Source: an uncultured Methanobrevibacter sp. (GTDB taxonomy: Archaea; Methanobacteriota; Methanobacteria; Methanobacteriales; Methanobacteriaceae). Taken from it: DNA of 36,444 nt. The DNA is taken from NCBI RefSeq assembly GCF_947169325.1, contig NZ_CAMVPN010000015.1:1-36444 (forward strand), given 5' to 3'. The notes under the pieces were generated by a model. That model was not told the origin of the DNA. It did not search any database and worked only from the letters and a program-made list of their open reading frames with translations. The translations under genes were made by a program, and so were the position numbers. Within the stretch, counting starts at the first letter, position 1. Every line of letters starts with the position of its first letter. Shown here one piece after another: positions 23,188 to 31,524 of the stretch.

Positions 23188-24290
23188 CAGCCTAAAACCT
23201 CATTTATTATTTCAATGAATTTCTTGTCCTCTTCAAGGGTGCAGATGCTTATCCTAATCCAGTATTCATCAAGTCCCTTGAATGAAGTGCAGTCCCTGAC
23301 GATGATTCCTCTTTTCATAAGTTCCAATGCCAATTCGGAAGCAGTGAATCCTGTGTCCTTAATGCCAATAAGCATGAAATTGGATTTGGACGGGAACACG
23401 TTAAGGGAATCTATTTTTGAAAGCTCATCATATAAGTATTGTCTTGATTCTATTCCCTTTTCGATTGAATCCTTGATATATTCCTTGTCCCTGAAAGTAT
23501 TGAGCGCCGCAACAAAGGACAGTCTGGTAAGTGAGAATACCGGCTTTATCCTGTGCATGTATTCGATAATCTGCTCGCATGCAAGTCCGTAACCGATTCT
23601 CATTCCTGCAAGTCCCAATACCTTGGACATTGTGCGGATGATGAATATGTTGTCGAATTCGTTGATTAAGTCCTTGTTTGTGACTTCTGAATATTCGAAG
23701 TAAGCCTCATCGATGACAATGAGCGTTTCGGGATTTCTTGATGCGATGTCTTTGAGGACATCCTTTTCAATGAGTGTTCCTGTAGGATTGTTCGGAGTGC
23801 ACAAAAATATCATCTTTGTCCTGTCTGTGATTGCATCGAAGATGGAATCGACGTCCAGTTCGTTTTTGTCGAGGTTCCATTTCGCATAGACAGGATGTGC
23901 CCCGTACTGCTGGAGCAGGTATTCATAGTACATGTAGGACGGCAGAGGCACTATGAACTCGTCGCCTTCATCTATGAATGTCTTTGCCAGAACGTCAATG
24001 ATTTCGTCTGCACCGTCTCCGCCGATGATTACCTGATTGTCATTAACGCCTGAGTATTCGGCTATTTCTGCTACAAGCTCTTTCAACTGGGATTCAGGAT
24101 ACCTGTTTATTGAGCTGATTTCATCCCTGATGGCCTGCATTGCCTTTGGAGAAGGACCCCATGGATTTTCATTGGATCCCAATTTTATTATCTCATCCTT
24201 GTTCAGTCCGAATTCCTCAGCAATCTCTCCCTGAGACCTGCCCGGAACATATGAATCCATTTCATCTACTATCTTTCTTGCCTTCATCAT
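23187..24290 (-). CDS. hisC: Histidinol-phosphate aminotransferase
   Basis: The 367-residue PLP enzyme (fold type I) has [14 protein letters not shown] near the N-terminus, GADEIIDVL for cofactor contact, [18 protein letters not shown], the lysine motif [16 protein letters not shown] and a C-terminal WIRISI strand with the substrate-phosphate arginine. It makes histidinol phosphate in histidine synthesis. I start it at ATG 24290, where TGATG overlaps the stop of the upstream gene; a TTG one codon earlier is possible. It lies within a minus-strand unit with glmU, a gamma-CA-like gene and nrdG, an unusual mixture for a his gene. Confidence 0.93.
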   Translation of the reverse strand: MMKARKIVDEMDSYVPGRSQGEIAEEFGLNKDEIIKLGSNENPWGPSPKAMQAIRDEISSINRYPESQLKELVAEIAEYSGVNDNQVIIGGDGADEIIDVLAKTFIDEGDEFIVPLPSYMYYEYLLQQYGAHPVYAKWNLDKNELDVDSIFDAITDRTKMIFLCTPNNPTGTLIEKDVLKDIASRNPETLIVIDEAYFEYSEVTNKDLINEFDNIFIIRTMSKVLGLAGMRIGYGLACEQIIEYMHRIKPVFSLTRLSFVAALNTFRDKEYIKDSIEKGIESRQYLYDELSKIDSLNVFPSKSNFMLIGIKDTGFTASELALELMKRGIIVRDCTSFKGLDEYWIRISICTLEEDKKFIEIINEVLG

Positions 24291-24772
24291 CAATCTTCCG
24301 CATATTGTTTAGAAAGTTTAACGTAATTGTCCGCATTTTCCTGAATGTGAGCAATCTGTTCGTCTGAGAGTTGCCTGACCGCTTTTCCCGGAACGCCTAA
24401 AATCAGGCTTCCTTCTGGAAATTCCTTTCCTTCACTTACTACAGCTCCCGCACCGACTATTGAGTTTTTGGATATGTGTGCGCCATTCAGTACTGTTGCG
24501 TTCATTCCTATCAAAACGTTGTCGTCCAGTGTGCAACCGTGAACGACTGCGCCGTGGCCAACAGAAACGTTTTCGCCTATCACTACTGGAAAACCTTTTG
24601 TGCAGTGAACAACACAGTTGTCCTGAACATTGGAATTGTTTCCGATTGTTATGGAGTCGGTATCTCCCCTCAATACGGCACCGTGCCATATGGAGACGTC
24701 CTCTCCGAGTTCAACATTTCCGATTACCTGTGCGCCTGGGCATATTACAATAGAGTCTTTTTTATTTTCCAT
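24290..24772 (-). CDS. Gamma-carbonic-anhydrase-like left-handed beta-helix protein
   Basis: The 160-residue protein is built of hexapeptide repeats and has the three zinc/iron ligand histidines of gamma-class carbonic anhydrases: His56 (QDNCVVHC), His73 and His78 ([10 protein letters not shown]), plus the RGD-like [18 protein letters not shown] loop. Many relatives (PaaY, CaiE, YrdA) keep these ligands without proven anhydrase activity, and the proton-shuttle acidic loop of Cam is missing, so activity is uncertain. In a methanogen growing on CO2 a bicarbonate role would make sense. It starts 14 bases after the glmU stop and overlaps hisC by one base. Confidence 0.88.
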   Translation of the reverse strand: MENKKDSIVICPGAQVIGNVELGEDVSIWHGAVLRGDTDSITIGNNSNVQDNCVVHCTKGFPVVIGENVSVGHGAVVHGCTLDDNVLIGMNATVLNGAHISKNSIVGAGAVVSEGKEFPEGSLILGVPGKAVRQLSDEQIAHIQENADNYVKLSKQYAED

Positions 24773-24786
24773 AATATCGCCGATTT

Positions 24787-26070
24787 TTATTCTTTTTTCT
24801 TATTCTTGTCTTGTATTATATGATTCTGTTTTACCAATACGCGTGTATCGGAGGGGACATCATCATACAGTAAAACCCCAGAACCTATTGTTGAGTTGTG
24901 TCCGACCTTTACGCCAGGTGAAAAGCTTGAGTTGATTCCTGTCTTGACGGAATCTCCGATGATTGAACCCAGCTTTCTTCTTCCGCTGTCTATCATCTGG
25001 TTTTTGATTTTTGTCTTGACCGGACGGTTGTCGAAACGCAGGTTTGCGATGTTTGTTCCGGCGGCAATGTTGCAGTTGGACCCGATTACTGAGTCTCCGA
25101 CATAACTAAGATGGCTGACGTTGGTGTTTTCCATGACGATTGAGTTTTTGATTTCAACCGCATTTCCGACATGTACATGGTCACCGAAGTAGGAATTGCC
25201 CCTGATATAGGAGTTAGGACCTATGTCACAGTTCTTTCCTATGTAAACGTTTCCTTCAATGTAAACTCCTGAACGGATTATGCTTCCCTCATCCAAAAAT
25301 ATTTCACCATGTATGTGAACGCCGTCCTCGATTACCCCCTTGATTTCTGTTTCAAGTTGGCTTATGAGCTCTTCATTGACTTCAATGAGCTCCCATGGGC
25401 GGCCGACATCAATCCAATCCTTGTTGGTTTTATGGCCGATTACTGTCTTGCCGTCAGCTATCTGCATTGACACCGAATCTGTAATCTCATATTCTCCACG
25501 TTCGGAAAGTTCAGTGTTTTCTATCTTATCGAAGATGTCCTTGTTGAATATGTATATTCCAGCATTGACCAGATTGCTTGGTGCCTCTTCCTTTTTAGGC
25601 TTTTCGACAATCTTTTTGATGTTTCCGTCTTCGATTTCGACTACACCGAATGCAGACGGATCCTCCACTTCCGTGAGAACCATCAGTGTGTCCGGCTTCA
25701 TGTAGTTGTATTTCTTTATGATTTCATTGATGATTTCATCATCCAGAATGATGTCTCCGTTCAAAACTATAAGACTGTCTTCAATGAAGTCCTTTCCATA
25801 GGAAATCGCATTTGCGGTTCCTAAAAAATCATCCTGAGTCTTGTATGAAATGTTCACACCGAACTCGCTTCCATCACCGAAATAATCACGAACCATCTCT
25901 TCCTTATAACGTACAATCAACAAAATATCTTTGATTCCGTTGGCTCTCAATGATTCAATGTTATATTGAATGATAGGTTTTCCAGCGACTGGCAACATGG
26001 TTTTAGGCTTTGTTAGTGTTAACGGCCTCATTCTGGAACCTTCACCAGCACTTAAAATAATTGCTTTCAC
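24787..26070 (-). CDS. glmU: Bifunctional sugar-1-phosphate nucleotidyltransferase / acetyltransferase (archaeal GlmU type)
   Basis: The 427-residue protein joins an N-terminal nucleotidyltransferase (ILSAGEGSRMRPLTLTKPKTMLPVAGKPI, residues 4-32; later LVLTEVEDPSAFGVVE and DWIDVGRPWEL) to a C-terminal left-handed beta-helix (from about residue 245) that includes GTNIANLRFD and KLGSIIGDSVKTGINSS, typical of archaeal glucosamine-1-P acetyltransferase. It would acetylate GlcN-1-P and form UDP-GlcNAc downstream of the GlmM enzymes in this window. The start is GTG at 26070 with AGGGGATA upstream. It is the first gene of a five-gene unit. A dTDP-glucose or mannose activity cannot be excluded for the first domain. 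Confidence 0.88.
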   Translation of the reverse strand: MKAIILSAGEGSRMRPLTLTKPKTMLPVAGKPIIQYNIESLRANGIKDILLIVRYKEEMVRDYFGDGSEFGVNISYKTQDDFLGTANAISYGKDFIEDSLIVLNGDIILDDEIINEIIKKYNYMKPDTLMVLTEVEDPSAFGVVEIEDGNIKKIVEKPKKEEAPSNLVNAGIYIFNKDIFDKIENTELSERGEYEITDSVSMQIADGKTVIGHKTNKDWIDVGRPWELIEVNEELISQLETEIKGVIEDGVHIHGEIFLDEGSIIRSGVYIEGNVYIGKNCDIGPNSYIRGNSYFGDHVHVGNAVEIKNSIVMENTNVSHLSYVGDSVIGSNCNIAAGTNIANLRFDNRPVKTKIKNQMIDSGRRKLGSIIGDSVKTGINSSFSPGVKVGHNSTIGSGVLLYDDVPSDTRVLVKQNHIIQDKNKKKE

Positions 26071-26194
26071 TTTGACTATCCCCTTAAATCTAATCTAATA
26101 ATATTATATGTGTAACTCATAACTTATAAATTAACTTTACCTATCAAATAAGTAATTATAAATAATATTAAGAATATAGTGAAAACATAATTAG

Positions 26195-26211
26195 CTGTTA
26201 CTTTGTAACAG
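26195..26211. promoter_or_regulatory. Perfect inverted repeat in the rubredoxin leader
   Basis: CTGTTAC-TTT-GTAACAG is a 17-base palindrome about 25 bases before the rubredoxin ATG and about 30 bases downstream of a TATA-like AATTATAAATAATA (26154-26167), so it spans or follows the expected transcription start. This is a good position for a repressor. It is not the TTCGTA-N4-TACGAA box reported for MsvR. Confidence 0.5.
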
Positions 26212-26236
26212 TGAAACTTAAAAGGAGATTATTAAA

Positions 26237-26404
26237 ATGACTGTCTATGTATGTTTACACTGCGAATACAGATTTGATACAGAAAAAGGCGACCCTGCTT
26301 ACAACATTCCTGCTGGAGCAACTCCTGCAGACATGCCAGACGACTGGGTTTGCCCAGAATGTGCTGCTCTTGGAGTAGACGCATTTATTGCAGAAGAAGA
26401 ATAA
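26237..26404 (+). CDS. Rubredoxin
   Basis: This 55-residue protein has the two iron-binding knuckles of rubredoxin, Cys6-x2-Cys9 (VCLHCEYRFD) and Cys39-x2-Cys42 (DDWVCPECAAL), with the EKGDP and PDDWVCP signatures between them. It binds one Fe with four cysteines and carries single electrons, in methanogens typically towards rubrerythrin, F420-oxidase (FprA) or rubredoxin-type oxidative-stress enzymes. The usual CGY and CGA motifs are CEY and CAA here, so the glycines after two of the cysteines are replaced. A strong AGGAGAT ribosome binding site precedes ATG. It is monocistronic, with its own hairpin operator-like site and terminator. Confidence 0.93.
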   Translation: MTVYVCLHCEYRFDTEKGDPAYNIPAGATPADMPDDWVCPECAALGVDAFIAEEE

Positions 26405-26428
26405 TTCTTCTTCTCAAAAATTTTTTTT
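26392..26428 (+). terminator. Rubredoxin terminator overlapping its last codons
   Basis: AGAAGAAGAA (26392-26401) and TTCTTCTTCT (26405-26414) pair perfectly with the TAA stop codon as the three-base loop, followed by CAAAAATTTTTTTTAA. The coding Glu-Glu-Glu tail therefore doubles as the left arm. Confidence 0.7.
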
Positions 26429-26474
26429 AATTTGAAAATATCTTTTACTCTTTTTGGCTTTTTATCAAAAATTT

Positions 26475-26498
26475 ACTTAATGTTTATATAACTTAATG
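26475..26498 (+). promoter_or_regulatory. DUF4012 gene promoter: TATA box between two direct repeats
   Basis: TTTATATA (26483-26490) is flanked exactly by two copies of ACTTAATG (26475-26482 and 26491-26498), a 16-base spacing. Transcription would start near 26510, giving an 85-base leader before the ATG at 26597. The paired repeats could bind a regulator that controls TBP access. Confidence 0.5.
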
Positions 26499-26596
26499 AT
26501 TAAATAAATAGATAAGATTAAGTTAAATTCGTTATACTTTTACACTGAAATTAATTATTACAACTTGATTTTAAATTCAAATTAAGGAATTAAAAA

Positions 26597-27316
26597 ATGA
26601 AGAGATCAAAAAAACTAATTATAGGAATACTTCTCGTGATTTTAATCGGGCAGATAGTGTTCATAGCAGGCACATTGTTCATGACTCCCGATTTAACAGC
26701 AGAAAGTAAAAATATTTTAGTATTGGCTTCAGGTAAAGACGAACAGCCTAACGGAAGTGTCGACATGGCATATATGGTTCATCTCGAAAACGGATCACTT
26801 GCCAACTGGACACCAGTGTATCCGGGAGGTATGACTCACCCTTCACAGCCTGCACCTGGCGGTCTGAGCGGACGCATGTACCTTCACGACTGTCTGTGGG
26901 ACGACCCTAACCAGGGTATGGACTATGCAAAAGAGATTGTAGAGGCAAATACCGGTATGCATGCCGATGCGGTGGTTATCGTTTACGACGAAGCAATCGA
27001 AAATGTAATTGATGCTGCAAGACCACTTTACGTGGACGGAGAAGTGACAAACCTTAGTGCCGTTGACGTGATTCGTTCGAATGACGCATATAACGGTTAT
27101 GCAGGTAGTGAAAATGTTCCTGGAACCATGTCCAGAGGAGATGCTGTAATGGTATTGGCCAAAGCCATTGCCAATGCAACAAAAAATCCTGAAAAGAAAA
27201 GCGCAATGGTTCAAAAGGCCCTTGAGGAATATTCACATGGAAACATTCTCATGAAACCTGAAGGTTCATTTACAAAATTGCTTGCTACAAAAGGATTTGA
27301 AAGAATAGCAGGATAA
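26597..27316 (+). CDS. DUF4012 family membrane-anchored exported protein
   Basis: The 239-residue protein has an N-terminal positive-then-hydrophobic anchor (MKRSKKLIIGILLVILIGQ, membrane segment about 7-28) and an extracellular domain with NILVLASGKDEQPNGSVDMAYMVHLENGSL, YPGGMTHPSQPAP, LHDCLWDD and GMDYAKEIVEANTGMHADAVVIVYDEAI. These are hallmarks of DUF4012, whose fold and motifs resemble the LytR-CpsA-Psr domain that transfers polymers to bacterial cell walls. A role in attaching or processing a surface polymer in pseudomurein is therefore a reasonable guess, but no catalytic residues are proven. It has its own promoter and terminator. Confidence 0.7.
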   Translation: MKRSKKLIIGILLVILIGQIVFIAGTLFMTPDLTAESKNILVLASGKDEQPNGSVDMAYMVHLENGSLANWTPVYPGGMTHPSQPAPGGLSGRMYLHDCLWDDPNQGMDYAKEIVEANTGMHADAVVIVYDEAIENVIDAARPLYVDGEVTNLSAVDVIRSNDAYNGYAGSENVPGTMSRGDAVMVLAKAIANATKNPEKKSAMVQKALEEYSHGNILMKPEGSFTKLLATKGFERIAG

Positions 27317-27354
27317 TCTTTAAAGAATTAATTTTCTTTAAAGAACTTTTTTTT
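27317..27354 (+). terminator. Terminator after the DUF4012 gene
   Basis: CTTTAAAGAA and TTCTTTAAAG pair perfectly around TTAATT (27318-27343), starting right after the stop codon, and are followed by AACTTTTTTTT. Confidence 0.75.
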
Positions 27355-27422
27355 ATTTTAACTTTAAAAACAGATAATTTAATCGACTGATTTTGAAAAA
27401 AAAGAAAAAAGGAATGATATAA

Positions 27423-27833
27423 TTAGAAATTATAAGATTCCATTATTGCACCGGTAATGTCGCGCAGTTCTGCGGTGGCATCTTCCAGGTGGAAAATTGC
27501 CAGTTTGAAACCGGTTTCGTCATTGTATATTCCTTGCAGGAACTCGTTTCCAGCAACAATGCTGTCTGCAAACTCGTAGGTTTCTTCAAATACTGCCTTT
27601 CCGTAGTATCTTAAGAAGTCAGTTCCGACAACGGCTGAAATTTCAACGTTAGGGTTTGCGGTCAGTTGCTTGCATACTTCTTTTTGATTTCCGATGCCGA
27701 AGTAGATTTTGCCATCCTTTAAAAGGTGGAAACCTAAAGGTCTGACTTTCGGTTTGTCGCCGTCCACGGTCGCCAAGTAAAACACTTCTGCATCGTTTAT
27801 GAAATCATCTATCTTTTGTGGTCCTTCTACCAT
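27423..27833 (-). CDS. Pyridoxamine 5'-phosphate oxidase-like FMN-binding protein
   Basis: The 136-residue split-barrel protein has the PNPOx-like pattern INDAEVFYLATVDGDKPKVRPLGFHLLKDGKIYFGIGNQKEVCKQLTANPNVEIS, typical of small F420/FMN-binding proteins in methanogens that reduce or bind flavins. The substrate is unknown; it lacks the extra C-terminal part of true pyridoxamine oxidases. The ribosome binding site GGTGAT lies 4 bases before ATG, only a few bases after the stop of the upstream glmM copy, so it is the third gene of the apgM-glmM unit. Confidence 0.85.
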   Translation of the reverse strand: MVEGPQKIDDFINDAEVFYLATVDGDKPKVRPLGFHLLKDGKIYFGIGNQKEVCKQLTANPNVEISAVVGTDFLRYYGKAVFEETYEFADSIVAGNEFLQGIYNDETGFKLAIFHLEDATAELRDITGAIMESYNF

Positions 27834-27841
27834 TATATCAC

Positions 27842-29179
27842 CTATAAATTATCATTAATGATCTTTACGCATTTGTCTTTTATTTCTTCTGCACGGTCTG
27901 CATCTCTTGATTCAAGGGTTATTCTTATGTAGTCCTCTGTTCCGGATGGCCTTACAAGCACCCAGCTGTCATCTGCAAGTGTAAGCCTTACGCCATCGAT
28001 TGAATTGACATCAACGATATCGTCAAATGCACCCTTGAGTAGTTCCTCCATGTTTTCCATCACCTTGATTTTAGCCTCTTTTGAGCAGGTGATCTTTTCA
28101 CGGATATTCGGATATGAAGGGATTTGCGCAAGCAAATCAGAAAGTTTTCCTTCTTTTGAGACTATTTCAGCCATCCTCAAACCTGAAAGGATTCCGTCCG
28201 GACACATGCAGAAGTCCGGATGCAGCCATGTTCCTGATGGCTCACCGCCGAATGCCGCATTCTTTTCAATTATCACTTCGGCCACATTGACGTCACCTAC
28301 AGGAGTTCTCAGCACTTCCCCTTTTACGGATTCGTCCATGCACAGTCCTGCATCGACGGTTGTTACAATGTCTCCGTCGAAGTGTTTTGAGATGAGTGCA
28401 AGAAGTGAGTCGAACGGTGAGATGTTGCCCTCTTCATCAACTGTTATCATCCTGTCTGCGTCACCGTCGTGTGCAATTCCAAGGTCTGCTCCGATTGCCA
28501 CAACAGTCTTCATCAGATTTCCAAGGTTTTCAGCATTAGGCTCAGGGTTTCTTCCTGGGAAAAATCCGTCAGGCTGTGAGTTCAGGGTTGTCACTTCGCA
28601 TCCTGTCTTTCTGAATACTAAAGGTGATATTTCGCTTCCGGCACCTGATGCGCAGTCGATGACCACTTTCAATCCATCTTTGATGTCTACCATATCCACC
28701 AAGTCGTCAACGTATCTTCCTTTTATCTCTTCATTGACGCTTAGGGAACCTACCTTGTCCCAGCTTACTGAAATGTAATCCTTATTTGCATAGATTTCCT
28801 CGATTTTCGCTTCCTGAGCGGATGTGTATGCCATACCGTTCTTGTTCCACAGCTTGATTCCGTTGTAGGGGGAAGGGTTGTGTGATGCTGTAAGCATGAT
28901 TCCCGCATCTGCATCGAGCTTTTCGGTAGCATAACCCACCAATGGAGTTGGAACCATTCCTATTTTGACCACGTCAACGCCGCTTTCAAGAAGCCCTGCG
29001 CATATTGCCTGGTCAAGCATCCTGTTGGTGGTTCTTGTATCATAACCTATCACGACTGTTCCTTCGTTTCCAAGATAGTATGCAAGGGATTTACCGACAT
29101 TCAATGCAAGTTCACATGTCACTTCAGAGCCTATGAGCCCCCTGATTCCGGATGTTCCAAAGAGTTTTTTTGCTGCCAT
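27842..29179 (-). CDS. Phosphoglucosamine mutase-family protein (GlmM), copy 2
   Basis: The 445-residue phosphohexomutase has an LFGTSGIRG start, the phosphoserine loop TASHNPS (Ser99), the metal loop DGDADRM, the sugar loop GGEPSGTW and RPSGTEDYIR at the C-terminus. The sugar loop GEPSG is the form seen in many GlmM/phosphomannomutase-like enzymes, whereas copy 1 (19.8-21.2 kb) has GEENGG, so the two paralogues probably differ in substrate. The start is ATG 29179, preceded by GGTGAGG; the frame is open further upstream, but that would overlap apgM. It begins 8 bases after the apgM stop and precedes the PNPOx-like gene by 8 bases. Confidence 0.85.
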   Translation of the reverse strand: MAAKKLFGTSGIRGLIGSEVTCELALNVGKSLAYYLGNEGTVVIGYDTRTTNRMLDQAICAGLLESGVDVVKIGMVPTPLVGYATEKLDADAGIMLTASHNPSPYNGIKLWNKNGMAYTSAQEAKIEEIYANKDYISVSWDKVGSLSVNEEIKGRYVDDLVDMVDIKDGLKVVIDCASGAGSEISPLVFRKTGCEVTTLNSQPDGFFPGRNPEPNAENLGNLMKTVVAIGADLGIAHDGDADRMITVDEEGNISPFDSLLALISKHFDGDIVTTVDAGLCMDESVKGEVLRTPVGDVNVAEVIIEKNAAFGGEPSGTWLHPDFCMCPDGILSGLRMAEIVSKEGKLSDLLAQIPSYPNIREKITCSKEAKIKVMENMEELLKGAFDDIVDVNSIDGVRLTLADDSWVLVRPSGTEDYIRITLESRDADRAEEIKDKCVKIINDNL

Positions 29180-29187
29180 GCCCTCAC

Positions 29188-30426
29188 CTACGCTCCGAAC
29201 TTGTGGGCGTAATTCATCAAGTCCATCATGATGTTCATTACATCTGACCCTCTGATTCTGTTTAATCCGCCTTTTGCGCATGCCCTTTCGGAGAATTCCT
29301 TGACGTCGTCAACCCTTACTTCAGGACCCCTGATTATTACAGGCACCGGGTCTCCTGAGTGGTTTTTGACTGAAATTGGGGTTGAATGGTCGGCTGTGAG
29401 ATAAATGTAAACATCTTCAAGTTTGATGAGTTCACTCATGACGACTTCATCGACCTTTTCTATGAATTCCTTTTTCTCCTTGATTTGGCCGTCATGGCCT
29501 GCCTCATCGGCACCGTCAATGTTGATTAAAAAGAAGTCGTGCTCTGAGTTTTTCACCTGGTCGATTATTGTGTCACGGATGTTGTCCAGGTTTGTGTCGA
29601 TTCCGCCGGTCACGTCTTCCATTTCAATGATGTCCATTCCTGCAAACCTTCCGATTCCCATGATGAGGCCGGTTTCTGCAATGCATGCGGAGTTTACTTC
29701 ATACTTGTCGTTTAGAGGCTCGACGCTAGGGACTTCGCCTGCTCCACGTGGAATCACGATGTTTGCCGGAGGCTCGCCTGCTTCGATTCTTTTGACATTG
29801 ACAGGATGGTCCTTGCTCATTTCATAGGTTTTGACGACCAGCTTGTTTAGGATGTCTGCTGTTTTTGCGGCTTCCGGGGTGTCATCAAGAGGTTTTACCT
29901 CTTTAGGCTTGTTTCCTTCAACCTTAGGGTCTGCGTCGCTGACCTTTCCTGAAAGGCCTTCGCCCCTTAAAACCAAAACTGCCCTGTGGCCTGTGGATTC
30001 CTTGAATATGATTTTAACGTCAGGATAGTCTTCAAGAACCATAGTGTTTAAAACATCGACTATGTCTTTGGTTCCTTCCTTGATTCTTCCGGCACGCCTG
30101 TCTGTGACGACTAAATCGTCATCGACTGTTGAGAAGTTGCATCTGAATGCAATGTCGCCAGGCAGGACTTCAACACCGACACCATTGGCTTCGAATGGAC
30201 CTCTTCCAGTGTAGACTTCATATGGGTCGTAACCTAAAATTGACAGGTGTGCTGTGTCACTTCCAGGGATGATTCCAGGAGCTATTGAGTCCATGATTCC
30301 TGTAATTCCTTCTTCGGCCATCTTGTCCATATTTGGAGTGTGGGCGGCTTCGAGAGGAGTTTTATTTCCTAATTCTTTAATTGGACGGTCACCCATCCCG
30401 TCCATGATTAAAATAAGACCTTTCAT
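29188..30426 (-). CDS. apgM: 2,3-bisphosphoglycerate-independent phosphoglycerate mutase, archaeal type
   Basis: The 412-residue alkaline-phosphatase-superfamily protein contains LIMDGMGDRP (metal ligands at the start), TPNMDKMAEEG, GSDTAHLSILGYDPYEVYTGRGPFEA (catalytic Ser), FRCNFSTVD, NIDGADEAGHDG and TADHSTP, the normal ApgM motif order. It interconverts 3- and 2-phosphoglycerate in glycolysis/gluconeogenesis. I use ATG 30426 rather than a GTG three codons earlier, because that GTG lies inside the ribosome binding site GGTGAT 4 bases before the ATG. It is the first gene of a three-gene minus-strand unit with glmM copy 2 and the PNPOx-like gene. Confidence 0.95.
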   Translation of the reverse strand: MKGLILIMDGMGDRPIKELGNKTPLEAAHTPNMDKMAEEGITGIMDSIAPGIIPGSDTAHLSILGYDPYEVYTGRGPFEANGVGVEVLPGDIAFRCNFSTVDDDLVVTDRRAGRIKEGTKDIVDVLNTMVLEDYPDVKIIFKESTGHRAVLVLRGEGLSGKVSDADPKVEGNKPKEVKPLDDTPEAAKTADILNKLVVKTYEMSKDHPVNVKRIEAGEPPANIVIPRGAGEVPSVEPLNDKYEVNSACIAETGLIMGIGRFAGMDIIEMEDVTGGIDTNLDNIRDTIIDQVKNSEHDFFLINIDGADEAGHDGQIKEKKEFIEKVDEVVMSELIKLEDVYIYLTADHSTPISVKNHSGDPVPVIIRGPEVRVDDVKEFSERACAKGGLNRIRGSDVMNIMMDLMNYAHKFGA

Positions 30427-30557
30427 AAATATCACCTTAATAAAATATACTAAAATAATCTTTATTTTTAATAGTTAAAATAATTATTTAAAATGAGTTC
30501 ATGAAAAAATTAAAAAATAATTAATTGAAATTAATCAATTAACTTTAAAAACAGAAA

Positions 30558-30626
30558 TTATAATTTATTAATTTCTTCAATGCTTAAACCTGTGAAAGCT
30601 GATAATTCATTAATATCAGCTGATTT
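30558..30626 (-). pseudogene. Possible remnant of an Rpn-family gene tail
   Basis: Within the 230-base gap between apgM and the DUF92 gene, the minus strand reads KSADINELSAFTGLSIEEINKL followed by a stop, very like the closing HTH-like tail of Rpn proteins (compare EEISEEYGISLERILKIK at 9.6 kb). An in-frame stop lies just upstream of it, so only the end survives. The same DNA contains AGCTGATA/TATCAGCT (30597-30621), an 8-base inverted repeat. The fragment is short and may be chance. Confidence 0.3.
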
Positions 30627-30665
30627 TTAAATGAAGATTCTGATTTTAATCAACCGAAAAAAGAG

Positions 30666-31364
30666 TTACATCAATATGATTCCAACAAGAGCGCCGACGA
30701 CAGTTGCAATCAGATTAACATGTTCATTATTGATGATATGCCTGTTTTCAAGAACGGCACCTAATATGCTGTCTGCAAAACAACCTATTGTTCCGGAAAT
30801 TATTGAAACGGCAATTGCTGTCAATGAGTCAGGCATGATGCCCAATAGATATGATGCAATACCGATGATTGCAGCGCCTACAATTCCTATTGCAGTTCCA
30901 AGAACTGAAACCGCACCGTTGGTACCCGGATCCACCTTTTGGAATGTGGTAATCAAGCGAGGATGCTGGTCAAGCACTCCGATTTCAGAGGCCAAAGTGT
31001 CTGCTGTTGCAGTGGCGATTGCCCCTATGAAACCTCCGACAAACGGCAGATAATATCCTCCGAATGCCGCCATGAAACATGCAACCACACCATTGGAGAT
31101 TACGTTTTTGGAAGTACGCCTTCCCTCGAATTCACCAAGGGACATCTTGTATTTTCTTGAGTATTTAGTGGCGAGCAGGGACATTACTAAAAACAGCACA
31201 ATGAGAAGAAGCCAGTTGGCTCCCGCCGAGAATATGATTACAATGCCCATTATAATCATGACTGCGGAACCGAAGAGGTCCAGGGATTTCCTGTAGTATG
31301 TAATGAAACCCAAAATAAACAGAAGGATTACATATACCCAATTAATCATTATCGCTTCAACCAT
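30666..31364 (-). CDS. DUF92 (TMEM19/VTE6-like) integral membrane protein
   Basis: The 232-residue protein has about six to seven hydrophobic helices and the DUF92/TIGR00297 signatures SLGEFEGRRTSKNVISNG, GFIGAIATATADTLASEIGVL and KVDPGTNGAVSVLGTAIG. The plant relative VTE6 is a phytyl-phosphate kinase, so a polyprenyl or phytyl phosphate role (for example lipid or carrier salvage) is possible in an archaeon but untested. The start is uncertain: ATG 31364 is used, with ATG 31349 and a TTG at 31373 as alternatives and no clear ribosome binding site. It has no close same-strand neighbour. Confidence 0.8.
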   Translation of the reverse strand: MVEAIMINWVYVILLFILGFITYYRKSLDLFGSAVMIIMGIVIIFSAGANWLLLIVLFLVMSLLATKYSRKYKMSLGEFEGRRTSKNVISNGVVACFMAAFGGYYLPFVGGFIGAIATATADTLASEIGVLDQHPRLITTFQKVDPGTNGAVSVLGTAIGIVGAAIIGIASYLLGIMPDSLTAIAVSIISGTIGCFADSILGAVLENRHIINNEHVNLIATVVGALVGIILM

Positions 31365-31524
31365 AATTATCAACTAGATTTTTGTTCGAAATTATATAAA
31401 TAGATTTACATGTTATTTTTTGGCGAAAATCATATTTCATCTGATTTTTAAAAAATGATACTTCGATTTATACCTTATTGCACTTCAAAAATATAAGTAT
31501 CGATTAAATGAAATGATGATTCTT

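Noticed and set aside
26195-26211. MsvR redox-regulator box at the rubredoxin promoter
   Set aside because: The palindrome is CTGTTAC-N3-GTAACAG, which does not match the reported TTCGTA-N4-TACGAA box.
28005-28778. A 257-codon plus-strand frame opposite glmM copy 2
   Set aside because: Ser/Pro/Thr-rich shadow of a gene whose phosphoserine, metal and phosphate loops are all intact on the minus strand.
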